From contig NC_020388.1 of NCBI RefSeq assembly GCF_000591055.1, positions 2,356,001 to 2,420,000 on the forward strand: a stretch of DNA of 64,000 nt. The letters run 5' to 3'. The position numbers were made by a program, and so were the translations under genes. The notes below the pieces were generated by a model, which was given only the letters and a program-made list of their open reading frames with translations, did no database searches and was not told where the DNA came from. How positions within the stretch are numbered: position 1 is the stretch's first letter; each line of letters starts with the position of its first letter. This document shows positions 23,901 to 31,872 of the stretch, in pieces. Source of the DNA: Natronomonas moolapensis 8.8.11. Lineage in GTDB: Archaea > Halobacteriota > Halobacteria > Halobacteriales > Haloarculaceae.

Positions 23901-25736
23901 ATGTCTGTCCAGACGCCCGTAGTCTCGCTTCTCATCCTCGCAACGCTCGTCGTCTCGGCCGGCTACGTCGCGTTCGGTGCCCGTACGCTCCGGGCACGTG
24001 CCGGGCGCGGCGTCAAAACGCTCGGCTGGTTCGCGATACTGTGGGGCATCGGCAACGGACTCACGAACGCGATGGATCTGTACCTGAGCGCGTCGCTCGG
24101 GATCGTGACACAGGCGCAGTTTTCGACCGCTGTGTTGCCACGTTGGTTCGAGGTGTCCCTCGCCGCCGGGACGTTTTTGAGCATCCTTTCGAGCACGGTC
24201 GCGCCGTTCGTCTGGACCGCGTTCGTGCTCAACTACACGACCCAGCTCCGCCCGCGACACCGCCGGCTGTACGCCGGTTCCGTCGCGGTAGTGACGCTGT
24301 TCGTGGTCTTTTTCACCGCGCCGAGCCTCCTCGAAGTCCTCGGAATACGGGCTCCCCTCGCCAATAGCTTCCTGTTTCTCACCGGCCTCGTCGTTATCGG
24401 GAGCCAGATCGGCGTCGCCGGCGCCGGGGTCGCGCAACTGTATAAATCCTCACAGCGGTACGCCCCGTCCGAACCCGCGGAGGTGCTCGCCGTCGCCGCC
24501 CCGCTGTTGTTGTTGTTCAACAACGCTGCGAACAACTTCGGTCTCTACGGGGAGTTTCTCGGGCTCTACGCCGTGTACTTCTCGCTGCACGGGTTCGGGA
24601 TCGTCGGCTTCGTAGCGGCAATCCAGCGGTACGATATCTTCGAGCAACTGCCGGCGGCGACCGAGATCGGCCGCGACACCGCGATTGAGTCCATCGAGTT
24701 GGGTATCGTGGTGCTCGACGAGCACGACCGGATCGCGGATATAAACGAGTCCGCGAGGGCCATGTTCGGCAGGCGCGACGGGACGGTGGTCGGAACCGAC
24801 TATCGGAACCTCCACCCGTCGCTTGCGAATACCGATCTGACGGCCGAACGGGCGCGTACGATCAAGATCCCCGAGACCGGTCGCGTGCTCGAAGCCGATA
24901 CCACCACAATGGCCGACAGATACGACCGCCCACTCGGCGCCGCGGTCGCGTTCTACGACATCACCGAGCAGAAACGCCGCCAGGAGCGGATCCAGGTGTT
25001 GAACCGCGTGTTGCGACACAACCTGCGCAACGAGCTCACCGGCGCGCGGGGGTACGCCCAGTTGCTCGTTACCGAACCCGAGAACGCCGCGGAGCTCGCA
25101 GAGCAGATCACAGAACATCACGACCGGCTCACGTCGATGGGCGATAAAGCCCAGCGGATCGAACGGATGCTCGAACTCGACCGCGACGCGACCGGATCGA
25201 CGCCCGTCTCCGAGGTCGTCGGAGATGCCATCTCGGCCGTAAACACGGGGACCGACCGGACGATCGACCCGGAGCAGGTGACGGCGTCGATCCCGGGCGT
25301 CTCTTTGACCCGTGTTAATCCCGCGATCCTCCAGATGGTGCTCGTGGAACTGCTCGAAAACGCGATCCAGCACGCCGCGGATCCCGAAATCGAGATCCAG
25401 TTTCGAGAGCCTGATCACGCGCTCGTCGTCACCGATACCGGTCCCGGGATACCGGATATCGAGATCGAGGTTCTCCGGACGGAGACGGAGACGCCGACGA
25501 AACACGGCCAGGGGCTCGGCCTGTGGCTCATCAAATGGGGGATCGACCGCCTCGGTGGCTCGGTCGACATCGACGCCGACAGTTCCGGAACCCGTATCGA
25601 AGTCACGCTCCCGGCGGCGCACTTCGTCCGAACGCCCGAAGCGTCAACGTCGGAGTCAGGGACGGAGTCTGAGCCGGAGTTCGGGACGGAGTCTGAGTCG
25701 GGGTCAGGGACGGAGTCTGAGCCGGAGTCAGGGTGA
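23901..25736 (+). CDS. membrane sensor histidine kinase, 7TM-PAS-HATPase, acidic repeat tail
   Basis: A 611-residue sensor kinase. Seven helices cover residues 1-240 (HisKA_7TM-type input), followed by a PAS domain (about 255-360: ESIELGIVVLDEHDRIADIN). The phosphoacceptor box is VLNRVLRHNLRN near residue 372. The HATPase domain has LVELLENAIQHA (N box), DTGPGIP and GLGLWLIKWG. The last ~35 residues are an acidic Glu/Ser/Gly tail from a 24-bp repeat. It is a paralogue of the kinase at 4592-6238. There is no adjacent response regulator. It lies between the surface cluster and complex I and could sense the envelope or redox state. Confidence 0.88.
   Translation: MSVQTPVVSLLILATLVVSAGYVAFGARTLRARAGRGVKTLGWFAILWGIGNGLTNAMDLYLSASLGIVTQAQFSTAVLPRWFEVSLAAGTFLSILSSTVAPFVWTAFVLNYTTQLRPRHRRLYAGSVAVVTLFVVFFTAPSLLEVLGIRAPLANSFLFLTGLVVIGSQIGVAGAGVAQLYKSSQRYAPSEPAEVLAVAAPLLLLFNNAANNFGLYGEFLGLYAVYFSLHGFGIVGFVAAIQRYDIFEQLPAATEIGRDTAIESIELGIVVLDEHDRIADINESARAMFGRRDGTVVGTDYRNLHPSLANTDLTAERARTIKIPETGRVLEADTTTMADRYDRPLGAAVAFYDITEQKRRQERIQVLNRVLRHNLRNELTGARGYAQLLVTEPENAAELAEQITEHHDRLTSMGDKAQRIERMLELDRDATGSTPVSEVVGDAISAVNTGTDRTIDPEQVTASIPGVSLTRVNPAILQMVLVELLENAIQHAADPEIEIQFREPDHALVVTDTGPGIPDIEIEVLRTETETPTKHGQGLGLWLIKWGIDRLGGSVDIDADSSGTRIEVTLPAAHFVRTPEASTSESGTESEPEFGTESESGSGTESEPESG
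25659..25730 (+). repeat. 24-bp tandem repeat, three units, at the histidine kinase C-terminus
   Basis: Units starting gggacggagtctgag at 25659, 25683 and 25707 encode the acidic GTESEPE-type tail. Differences between units are mainly single bases. Confidence 0.85.
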
Positions 25737-25974
25737 TCTTCGGACGATCCGTTACAACGGGCACCGCCGGGCTACACCCCATCTGTTCGAGTCCCCCTAT
25801 CCTCTTTTGGAGAATAAAATTAAACTCGCGTGGTTGGGTTCCGGGCGTATCCCTGCTTCTCACCCGTCCGACAAGGTCGGAACGGCGATTTCTCGCTTTG
25901 CATCATAATAAATAAACTGGTAATCTACCGGCAGTCCTCGCCGTCGAGGGCAGGTGTAGGTGATCCGACTCAAC

Positions 25975-26012
25975 AACCCTTAATACGCTGTCTTCCAAAC
26001 CATATAACGATA
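25975..26012 (+). promoter_or_regulatory. promoter region of the nuo operon
   Basis: cccttaatacg (25977-25987) is about 38 bases before the nuoA ATG and is the best TATA candidate. catataacg (26001-26009) is only ~16 bases before the ATG and is probably too close. The 240 bases upstream carry no gene. Confidence 0.45.
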
Positions 26013-26020
26013 CAAACCGC

Positions 26021-26425
26021 ATGAGTGATCCATGGATCGCCGTCGGTGCGCTGGCGCTTGTGGGGCTTGCGATCCCGCTGTCGATGATCGTCGTCTCCAG
26101 TCTGCTTCGCCCCAGCGTGCCCGAACAAGGAAAACGCGCCATCTACGAGTCCGGTGAGGTGCCGACCGGGGATACGCGCATCCGCTTCAACATCCAGTAC
26201 TACACAGTCGCGTTGCTGTTCGTCGTCTTCGACGTCGAGACGGTGCTCATCTTCCCGTGGGCGCTGATATACAGCGACGCCGTCGCCGAGTTCGGACTCG
26301 GGCCGGTGTTGGGACCGATGCTCGTCTTCCTTGCGGTCCTCGTCATCGGACTCGGGTGGGCGTGGCGTACCGGTGCCGTTCGCTGGGTCAAGAGCGAACG
26401 CGCGGAGATCAAAACCCAACTATGA
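26021..26425 (+). CDS. nuoA: complex I subunit NuoA
   Basis: A 134-residue NADH-quinone-oxidoreductase-type subunit A (ND3 homologue) with three helices. The conserved loop reads AIYESGEVPTGD. The cysteine that normally sits in this loop in bacteria and mitochondria (YECG) is Ser44 here. It is part of the membrane arm next to the quinone channel. First gene of the nuo operon; its stop overlaps the nuoB start by four bases (ATGA). Confidence 0.94.
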   Translation: MSDPWIAVGALALVGLAIPLSMIVVSSLLRPSVPEQGKRAIYESGEVPTGDTRIRFNIQYYTVALLFVVFDVETVLIFPWALIYSDAVAEFGLGPVLGPMLVFLAVLVIGLGWAWRTGAVRWVKSERAEIKTQL

Positions 26426-27111
26426 GCAGCGACAGCGACCAACTCCACGACACAGTCTCGACGCAGGACGCCCGGATGGGCGACGGCGTCGACAGCCGAT
26501 TCAACTCGAAGCTCCGGGAGGCGTTCGGCTCGACGCCGTTCATTCTCACCAAGTTCGACCAGTTCATGAACTGGGTGCGGGGCAACTCGATGTTCATGCT
26601 GCAGTTCGGGATCGCCTGCTGCAGCATCGAGATGATCCACAGCTACGCGATCAAACACGACCTCGATCGCTTCGGGGCGGGCGTCCCGCGCGCCTCGCCG
26701 CGGCAGGCTGACGTGATCATCGTCCCCGGGACCATCGTCTCGAAGTTCGCCCCCCGGATGAAACGCGTCTACGACCAGATGCCCGAACCGAAGTTCGTCG
26801 TCGGGATGGGTTCGTGTACCATCTCCGGCGGCCCCTTCCAGGAGGGGTACAACGTCATCAAGGGCGCCGAGGAGGTCATTCCGGTCGACATCCACGTCCC
26901 GGGCTGTCCACCCCGCCCCGAGGCGCTCATCTACGGCATCGCGAAACTGCAAGAGCGCATCCGAAACGGCGAGACCTCGCCGGTGACGGTCAAACCCTAC
27001 GAGCTAGAGGAGTTCGGCGATCTGGAACGCGACGAGTTGGTCCAGCATCTGGCCGACGAGATCGACGAGGAGGACCTCGTCATGCGGTACAACTGGGCTG
27101 ATTCGCCATGA
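26422..27111 (+). CDS. nuoB: complex I subunit NuoB
   Basis: A 229-residue subunit that carries the terminal [4Fe-4S] cluster N2 and passes electrons to quinone. The unusual vicinal pair CC is at residues 66-67 (FGIACCSIEMI). The other ligands are Cys132 (GSCTISGG) and Cys162 (VPGCPPRPE), so all four are present. An acidic N-terminal extension of ~20 residues is typical of haloarchaea. It overlaps nuoA and nuoCD by four bases each. Confidence 0.96.
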   Translation: MSSDSDQLHDTVSTQDARMGDGVDSRFNSKLREAFGSTPFILTKFDQFMNWVRGNSMFMLQFGIACCSIEMIHSYAIKHDLDRFGAGVPRASPRQADVIIVPGTIVSKFAPRMKRVYDQMPEPKFVVGMGSCTISGGPFQEGYNVIKGAEEVIPVDIHVPGCPPRPEALIYGIAKLQERIRNGETSPVTVKPYELEEFGDLERDELVQHLADEIDEEDLVMRYNWADSP

Positions 27112-28787
27112 GTCTGGAGCAACCCCGCCCCACCGACGTCGGCGAGACGGCCGACGGCAGCGTCGACTACGACGAACTCGAGGCGCTGCTCGGCGAGACG
27201 ACACTCGGTCGCGAGTCCCACGTCAACGCCGAGGCGTTCGTCGTCCGCCCCGACGAGGTCCAAGAGGCGCTGTCGGCGCTCCGGGAGGACGCCGGCTTCG
27301 ATTACTGCTCGAGCGTCACCGCCCAGCAGTACGAGGACCGCTTCGAGTCGATCTATCACTTGAAGAAGTACGACGACCCGACACAGGAGGTCGGCGTCGT
27401 CGTCCCGACGCCGACCGACGAGCCGAAAAGCGAGACTGCCGAACCCGTCTACCGGACCGCCGAGTGGCACGAACGGGAGGCCTACGACCTGGTCGGCATC
27501 GAGTACGACGGCCACCCCGACATGCGCCGGATCCTGCTGCCCGAGACGTGGCAGGGCCACCCGCTCGGGCTGGATTACAACCCCGAGAAGCCACAGGTCG
27601 TCCCGTTCCGCGAACACGCCAACCCGCTGCAGCCGGACGCCCGCGGCGAGGGGGCCGACTCCGACACGATGTTCATCAACATCGGCCCACACCACCCGGC
27701 GACCCACGGCGTCCTCCACGTCAAGACCGTCCTCGACGGCGAGCAGATCGCCGACGTCGAACCCGACATCGGCTACCTGCACCGCTGTGAGGAACAGATG
27801 TGCCAGCAGTCGACGTACCGCCACCAGATCATGCCCTACCCCGACCGGTGGGACTACGTCTCCGCCGGCATCCTCAACGAGTGGGCCTACGCCCGCGCGG
27901 CCGAGGACCTCGCCGACATCGACGTCCCGGAGTACGCCCAGGTCATCCGGACGATGTCCGCGGAGCTGTGTCGGATCGCGAGCCACATGCTCGCCCTCGG
28001 TACGTTCGCTTTGGACGTCTTCGGCGACTTCACCGCGGTGTTCCAGTACGCCTTCCGCGATCGGGAGGTCGTCCAGAACATCTTAGAGGACCTGACGGGC
28101 CAGCGGCTCATGTTCAACTACCTCCGGCTGGGCGGGGTCGCCTGGGACCTGCCGGAACCCCGCGCGGAGTTCTTCGAGAAGATTCGCGATTTCCTCGACG
28201 GGTTGCCCGAGAAGACGACCGAGTACCACAACCTCATTACCGCCAACGAGATCTTCCAGGTGCGGTGTGTCGACACGGGCGAACTTCCGCCGGCGGTCGC
28301 AAAGCAGTACGGCGCGACCGGCCCCGTCGCCCGCGGGTCGGGGGTCGACTTCGACCTCCGCCGGGACGATCCCTACGGCTACTACGAGGAACTCGACTGG
28401 GACGTCGTCACCGAGGACGGCTGTGACAACTACAGCCGCGTCCTCGTCCGGATGCAGGAGGTCGAGGAGTCCGCGAAGATCATCGAACAGTGCGTCGATC
28501 TCCTCGAGGACTGGCCCGAAGACGACCGCGAGATCCAATCGAACGTCCCCCGGACGCTGAAGCCCGACCCCGACACCGAGATCTACCGCGGCGTCGAGGC
28601 CGCAAAGGGCGAGCTGGGGATCTACATGCGCTCGGACGGCACCGACAAGCCCGCCCGATTCAAGATCCGCAGTCCGTGTTTCTGTAACCTCCACACCCTG
28701 CGGGAGATGACCGAGGGCGAGTACATTCCGGACCTGATCGCCTCGCTCGGCAGCCTCGACATCGTTCTCGGGGAGGTCGATCGGTGA
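27108..28787 (+). CDS. nuoCD: complex I fused subunit NuoCD
   Basis: A 559-residue fusion. Residues ~20-165 are the NuoC (30 kDa) part with YHLKKYDD and the EREAYDLVGI...GHPDMRRILLPETW signature. Residues ~185-559 are the NuoD (49 kDa) part beginning GPHHPATHGVLH and ending in RSPCFCNLHTL. NuoD lines the quinone site together with NuoB. The fusion also occurs in Escherichia coli and other groups. Its stop overlaps the nuoH ATG by one base (TGATG). Confidence 0.95.
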   Translation: MSLEQPRPTDVGETADGSVDYDELEALLGETTLGRESHVNAEAFVVRPDEVQEALSALREDAGFDYCSSVTAQQYEDRFESIYHLKKYDDPTQEVGVVVPTPTDEPKSETAEPVYRTAEWHEREAYDLVGIEYDGHPDMRRILLPETWQGHPLGLDYNPEKPQVVPFREHANPLQPDARGEGADSDTMFINIGPHHPATHGVLHVKTVLDGEQIADVEPDIGYLHRCEEQMCQQSTYRHQIMPYPDRWDYVSAGILNEWAYARAAEDLADIDVPEYAQVIRTMSAELCRIASHMLALGTFALDVFGDFTAVFQYAFRDREVVQNILEDLTGQRLMFNYLRLGGVAWDLPEPRAEFFEKIRDFLDGLPEKTTEYHNLITANEIFQVRCVDTGELPPAVAKQYGATGPVARGSGVDFDLRRDDPYGYYEELDWDVVTEDGCDNYSRVLVRMQEVEESAKIIEQCVDLLEDWPEDDREIQSNVPRTLKPDPDTEIYRGVEAAKGELGIYMRSDGTDKPARFKIRSPCFCNLHTLREMTEGEYIPDLIASLGSLDIVLGEVDR

Positions 28788-29863
28788 TGGCGCCGGCGCT
28801 CGCCGCGCTGCAGGGTGCGCCGCTGCCCGACCGGATCGTCGAGCTGTTGCCGTTCGGCTCGGGACCGCTCGGCACCGCAATCGCCGCCGTCGTCGGCGCG
28901 GCGATCGTCGGCTCGTTGATGATGACGATGACCGCAGTCGCCGGGCCGTGGGCCAAACGAAAGGTCACGGCGGCTTTCACCGACCGCTACGCCGTCAACC
29001 GGCTCGGTCCGTTCGGGCTCGTGATCATCGTCGCCGACGCGGTTCGGCTGCTCTCGAAGGAGCTCATCGTCCCCGAGGGCGCGGACCGCCCGGCGTGGGA
29101 CCTCGCGCCGGTCGTTCTCGCGTTTTCGGCGCTCCTGGGCTTCGCCGTCATCCCGATGGGCAGCGGAATCCACCTCGCCGATCCAGAGGTCGGACTGGTG
29201 TACGTGTTCGCCATCGCGTCGATCGCCTCGCTGGGGCTCGTGATGGCCGGTTACGCCTCGAACAACAAGTTCTCGATGCTCGGCGGGCTCCGGGCGGTCG
29301 CCCAGAACCTCGCCTACGAGATCCCGCTCATCCTGATCGCGGTCTCGGTCGTGTTGTTCGCCGGCTCGTTGCAGATGAGCGAGATCGTGGCCGCCCAGGC
29401 CGAACCGCTCGTCGACCTCGGCGTGGTCGCGATTCCGGCGTGGTACGCGTTCGTCAACCCCTTCGCGTTCGTGCTGTTCATCATCGCGAACCTGATGGAG
29501 GTCGGCCGCAACCCCTTCGACATCCCCGAAGCGCCGACGGAGATCGTCGCGGGCTATCAGACAGAGTACTCGAGCGTCTACTTCGTGTTGATCTACCTCG
29601 GGGAGTTCCTGCACATCTTCCTCGGCGGCGCGGTCATCGCGACGCTGTTTCTCGGTGGCCCCGCCGGTCCCGGTCCTGCGAGCATCGGGATCGTCTGGTT
29701 CATCGCGAAGATCTGGGCCGTCTACCTGTTCACCCAGTGGGCGCGGTCGGCGCTGCCGCGGCTGCGCATCGACCAGCTGATCGAGGTCGGCTGGAAGGGG
29801 ATGCTCGTGCTATCGCTCGTGAACCTCGTGTTGACTGCCGTAATCGTAGGAGTGATCGCCTGA
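28787..29863 (+). CDS. nuoH: complex I subunit NuoH
   Basis: A 358-residue membrane subunit (ND1 homologue) with about eight helices, linking the quinone cavity to the proton-pumping arm. Diagnostic stretches are AYEIPLILIAVSVVL, the acidic loop NPFDIPEAPTEIVAGYQTEY and the FLHIFLGGAV helix. ATG 28787 is used; an in-frame GTG one codon earlier is less likely given the one-base overlap with the nuoCD stop. Confidence 0.95.
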   Translation: MAPALAALQGAPLPDRIVELLPFGSGPLGTAIAAVVGAAIVGSLMMTMTAVAGPWAKRKVTAAFTDRYAVNRLGPFGLVIIVADAVRLLSKELIVPEGADRPAWDLAPVVLAFSALLGFAVIPMGSGIHLADPEVGLVYVFAIASIASLGLVMAGYASNNKFSMLGGLRAVAQNLAYEIPLILIAVSVVLFAGSLQMSEIVAAQAEPLVDLGVVAIPAWYAFVNPFAFVLFIIANLMEVGRNPFDIPEAPTEIVAGYQTEYSSVYFVLIYLGEFLHIFLGGAVIATLFLGGPAGPGPASIGIVWFIAKIWAVYLFTQWARSALPRLRIDQLIEVGWKGMLVLSLVNLVLTAVIVGVIA

Positions 29864-30324
29864 TGATCGGAATGCTCAAATCGATGGCAACGACGATGAA
29901 ACACGCCCTGGACGGCGAGAAGTTCACCGTCCAATACCCCGAGGAGACCCCGGAGGTCTCCCCGCGCTTTCGGGGCGTCCACAAGTTCTCACAGGAGCGC
30001 TGTATCTGGTGTCGTCAGTGCGAGAAGGTCTGTCCGAACGACACGATCCAGATCGTCACCGACGACATGCGCAACGGCGAGCAGTACAACCTCCACATCG
30101 GGCAGTGCATCTACTGCCGACTGTGCGAGGAGGTCTGTCCCGTCGACGCGATCCTCCTGACCCAGAACTTCGAGTTCACCGGGGACACGAAGGACGACCT
30201 GGCGTACAACAAAGAACAGCTAAAGAACGTCCCGTGGTACAAGGACATCGACCCGCTGGCCTCCCGGGAGCCGGACCGCGAGGGGTGGGTCGGCGAAGGC
30301 GACGGCGAAGTCGACTACCAGTAG
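29863..30324 (+). CDS. nuoI: complex I subunit NuoI (8Fe ferredoxin)
   Basis: A 153-residue peripheral subunit holding two [4Fe-4S] clusters (N6a, N6b). Ligands are Cys47-50-53 with Cys57, and Cys82-85-88 with Cys92, in CIWCRQCEKVCP and CIYCRLCEEVCP. In the absence of NuoEFG in this cluster it is the likely entry point for electrons from an unknown donor such as ferredoxin. The last 83 bases of the gene are present again at 30489-30571. ATG 29863 overlaps the nuoH stop by one base. Confidence 0.95.
   Translation: MIGMLKSMATTMKHALDGEKFTVQYPEETPEVSPRFRGVHKFSQERCIWCRQCEKVCPNDTIQIVTDDMRNGEQYNLHIGQCIYCRLCEEVCPVDAILLTQNFEFTGDTKDDLAYNKEQLKNVPWYKDIDPLASREPDREGWVGEGDGEVDYQ
30242..30324 (+). repeat. 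83-bp direct repeat, copy A (3' end of nuoI)
   Basis: This segment (from aggacatcgacccgctggcc through the nuoI stop) is repeated at 30489-30571 with two mismatches, 247 bases downstream. Confidence 0.95.
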
Positions 30325-30356
30325 ACGCGTACGGCGAGCGAACGCGAGCCGTTTCA

Positions 30357-30413
30357 CCGACTCCGAGCGACGGGGGCCGAACGGAGTGAGGTCCCCCGAT
30401 GCGACGGAGTCGG
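30357..30413. repeat. palindrome with 9-bp outer stem
   Basis: ccgactccg (30357-30365) pairs with cggagtcgg (30405-30413). An inner cggggg/ccccg pairing extends the hairpin. It contains the haloarchaeal-style words gagcga and gaacggagtgag. Confidence 0.8.
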
Positions 30414-30422
30414 CTTTTTCAT

Positions 30423-30481
30423 CCACGGTTTTTCGGGAGCGGTTCCTCGCGGAGCGAGGAATCCCGAGCGAAAAACGGTGG
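30423..30481. repeat. 59-bp near-perfect palindrome
   Basis: ccacggttttt at 30423-30433 pairs with aaaaacggtgg at 30471-30481 with one mismatch. The arms continue inward through cggga/tcccg and ttcctcgc/gcgaggaa. This could form a long cruciform or RNA hairpin. Confidence 0.85.
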
Positions 30482-30488
30482 GGTCGCG

Positions 30489-30571
30489 AGGACATCGACC
30501 CGCTGGCCTCCCGGGAGCCGGACCGCGAGGGATGGGTCGGCGAAGGCGACGGCGAAGTCGACTATCAGTAG
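30489..30571 (+). pseudogene. duplicated nuoI C-terminal fragment (repeat copy B)
   Basis: An 83-bp copy of the end of nuoI. It encodes DIDPLASREPDREGWVGEG and the same last residues and stop, with two base changes against copy A, both silent (ggg/gga Gly; tac/tat Tyr). It has no start codon or ribosome site of its own and is not a gene. It is followed by ctggccccctttttaacc, plausibly the original terminator of nuoI. Confidence 0.9.
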
Positions 30572-30663
30572 CTGGCCCCCTTTTTAACCAACCTCGGGGA
30601 TAGCGGTGGTCCGATCGAACCGGTGATACGTGGTCGAAATATGGGACGATCAGACGGAAGCGT

Positions 30664-30718
30664 ATTATAGATATCGTTCAGCCCATTTATAAATTATTTA
30701 TAAAACGTTTATAAAATA
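30664..30718 (+). promoter_or_regulatory. AT-rich multi-TATA promoter zone upstream of nuoJ1
   Basis: Overlapping TATA-like words (attatagata, tttataaatt, atttataaaa, gtttataaaa) occur within 55 bases of otherwise GC-rich DNA. This is the best candidate for a second promoter of the nuoJ-N half, although ~280 bases of hairpins lie between it and the nuoJ1 ATG. Confidence 0.45.
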
Positions 30719-30738
30719 CATTCCGAGAACGCTGTCCG

Positions 30739-30936
30739 CCGAGGGGGCGTCCGGCGGTCGCCCCCGAGGCGGTTCCCGGCGACGAGCGAACGGAGTGAGC
30801 GAGTCGCCGTAGCGCCGACCGACTAACGCCGCGCGACCGTAGCGAGCGCGGCGGCTGGAGGAAGGCGCGCATATTTTCCCCACGTTTTTGCCGAGAACCG
30901 GTGTCGCGCGCCGTTCGGCGCGCGACCCGTGTTCTC
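30739..30936. repeat. array of four hairpins upstream of nuoJ1
   Basis: Four inverted repeats follow each other: a gggggcg/cgccccc stem (30743-30765), cggcgac/gtcgccg (30778-30809), gccgcgc/gcgcggc (30828-30852) and gagaac...gttctc (30893-30936), the last with an inner tcgcgcgccgttcggcgcgcga stem whose arms are nine bases. The second includes gagcgaacggagtgagcgag, a word family common between haloarchaeal genes. Confidence 0.75.
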
Positions 30937-30997
30937 GTGTAAAAAGTGGAAGTTGGAACGGAAATCTTCAAAAGGCGTGCGGGTGCACGGACAAGTA

Positions 30998-31276
30998 ATG
31001 GCTGTAGTACCGCTTGAGACGCTGGCATTCCTCCTGTTTGCCCTGCTCACTGTCGGGGCGAGCGTGGGGGTCGTAGTGGCCCGGGACGTGTGGCACTCGG
31101 CGTTGCTTTTGGGCGCCGCGTTGCTGTCCGTCGCGGTCCACTACGTGATGTTACGGGCCGAGTTCCTCGCGGTGATACAGGTACTCGTGTACGTCGGTGG
31201 CGTACTGATCCTGATAACGTTCGCCGTGATGCTCGTTCGGCGCGATTCGGAGATCGAGATGGAGGTGGTCGGATGA
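30998..31276 (+). CDS. nuoJ1: complex I subunit NuoJ, N-terminal part
   Basis: A 92-residue membrane protein with three helices, matching the first half of NuoJ (ND6): LLTVGASVGVVVARDVWHSA and HYVMLRAEFLAVIQVLVYVG. NuoJ is split into two genes here, as in other haloarchaea. ATG 30998 is preferred to an upstream in-frame start because the extra residues are Lys-rich and lie over the last hairpin. The stop overlaps the next gene by four bases. Confidence 0.9.
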   Translation: MAVVPLETLAFLLFALLTVGASVGVVVARDVWHSALLLGAALLSVAVHYVMLRAEFLAVIQVLVYVGGVLILITFAVMLVRRDSEIEMEVVG

Positions 31277-31557
31277 CGACGAGGCCGCGGCTCTACCGGG
31301 GCGACGTGGTCATCGGCGTCCTCGCCGTGGGGCTGTTCGGCTTCTTCGCGGCGGTGTTTCTGGGTTCGGGGTTCGGCACCGCCGGCGCGTTCCCGGAGGG
31401 GTCGGTCACCGCCTCGATCGGCTACGCGCTGTTGAATCTACCGGGCGGCGACATCGGCGGTGAGGGCTTTCTCGTCTCCTTTATCGCCATCGCGGTCGTA
31501 CTTGACGCTGCCCTCGACGGCGCGCTATTGCTGGCGAAAACGGAGGACGAACCCTGA
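31273..31557 (+). CDS. nuoJ2: complex I subunit NuoJ, C-terminal part
   Basis: A 94-residue protein with two helices (VVIGVLAVGLFGFFAAVFLG and FLVSFIAIAVVLDAALDGAL), corresponding to the second half of NuoJ. It overlaps nuoJ1 by four bases and nuoK by one base (TGATG), so the three are tightly coupled. Confidence 0.82.
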   Translation: MTTRPRLYRGDVVIGVLAVGLFGFFAAVFLGSGFGTAGAFPEGSVTASIGYALLNLPGGDIGGEGFLVSFIAIAVVLDAALDGALLLAKTEDEP

Positions 31558-31871
31558 TGGTATTGGAGACTGTCCCGGCGGAGTACTACCTCGTGCTCTC
31601 GGCGGCGGTGTTCTGTGCCGGGCTCTTCGGCGTGCTCACCCGGCGGAACGCGCTCCTGTTTTTGATGAGCGTCGAGCTATTGCTCAACGCGGCGAACATC
31701 AACCTCGTGGTCTTTTCGTTTTATTGGGGCGAGATCACGGGCCAGACGTTCGCGCTGTTCGTCGTCGCGCTCGCCGCCGCGGAGGTCGCGGTCGGAATCG
31801 GCATCATCCTCGTGTTGCACCGGAACTTCGGCGACGTCGACGTGACCGACGCAACGACACTGAAGTGGTAA
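31557..31871 (+). CDS. nuoK: complex I subunit NuoK
   Basis: A 104-residue membrane subunit (ND4L homologue) with three helices. The conserved Glu residues are in MSVELLLNAANINLV and LAAAEVAVGIGIIL, which lie in the proton-translocation path. Length and helices match the family. Confidence 0.95.
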   Translation: MVLETVPAEYYLVLSAAVFCAGLFGVLTRRNALLFLMSVELLLNAANINLVVFSFYWGEITGQTFALFVVALAAAEVAVGIGIILVLHRNFGDVDVTDATTLKW

Positions 31872-31872
31872 G

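Larger units (their letters stand above)
30325..30997. other. 673-bp gap inside the nuo operon: duplication, palindromes, AT-rich promoter zone
   Basis: The gap separates nuoI from nuoJ1. It holds two large palindromes (30357-30413 and 30423-30481), the second copy of the nuoI tail, a C5T5 run (30576-30585) that may end transcription, an AT-rich zone (30664-30718) with several overlapping TATA-like words such as tttataaattatttataaaa, and four more hairpins (30739-30936). Short open frames here are not convincing genes. The operon may therefore be transcribed in two units. Confidence 0.8.
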
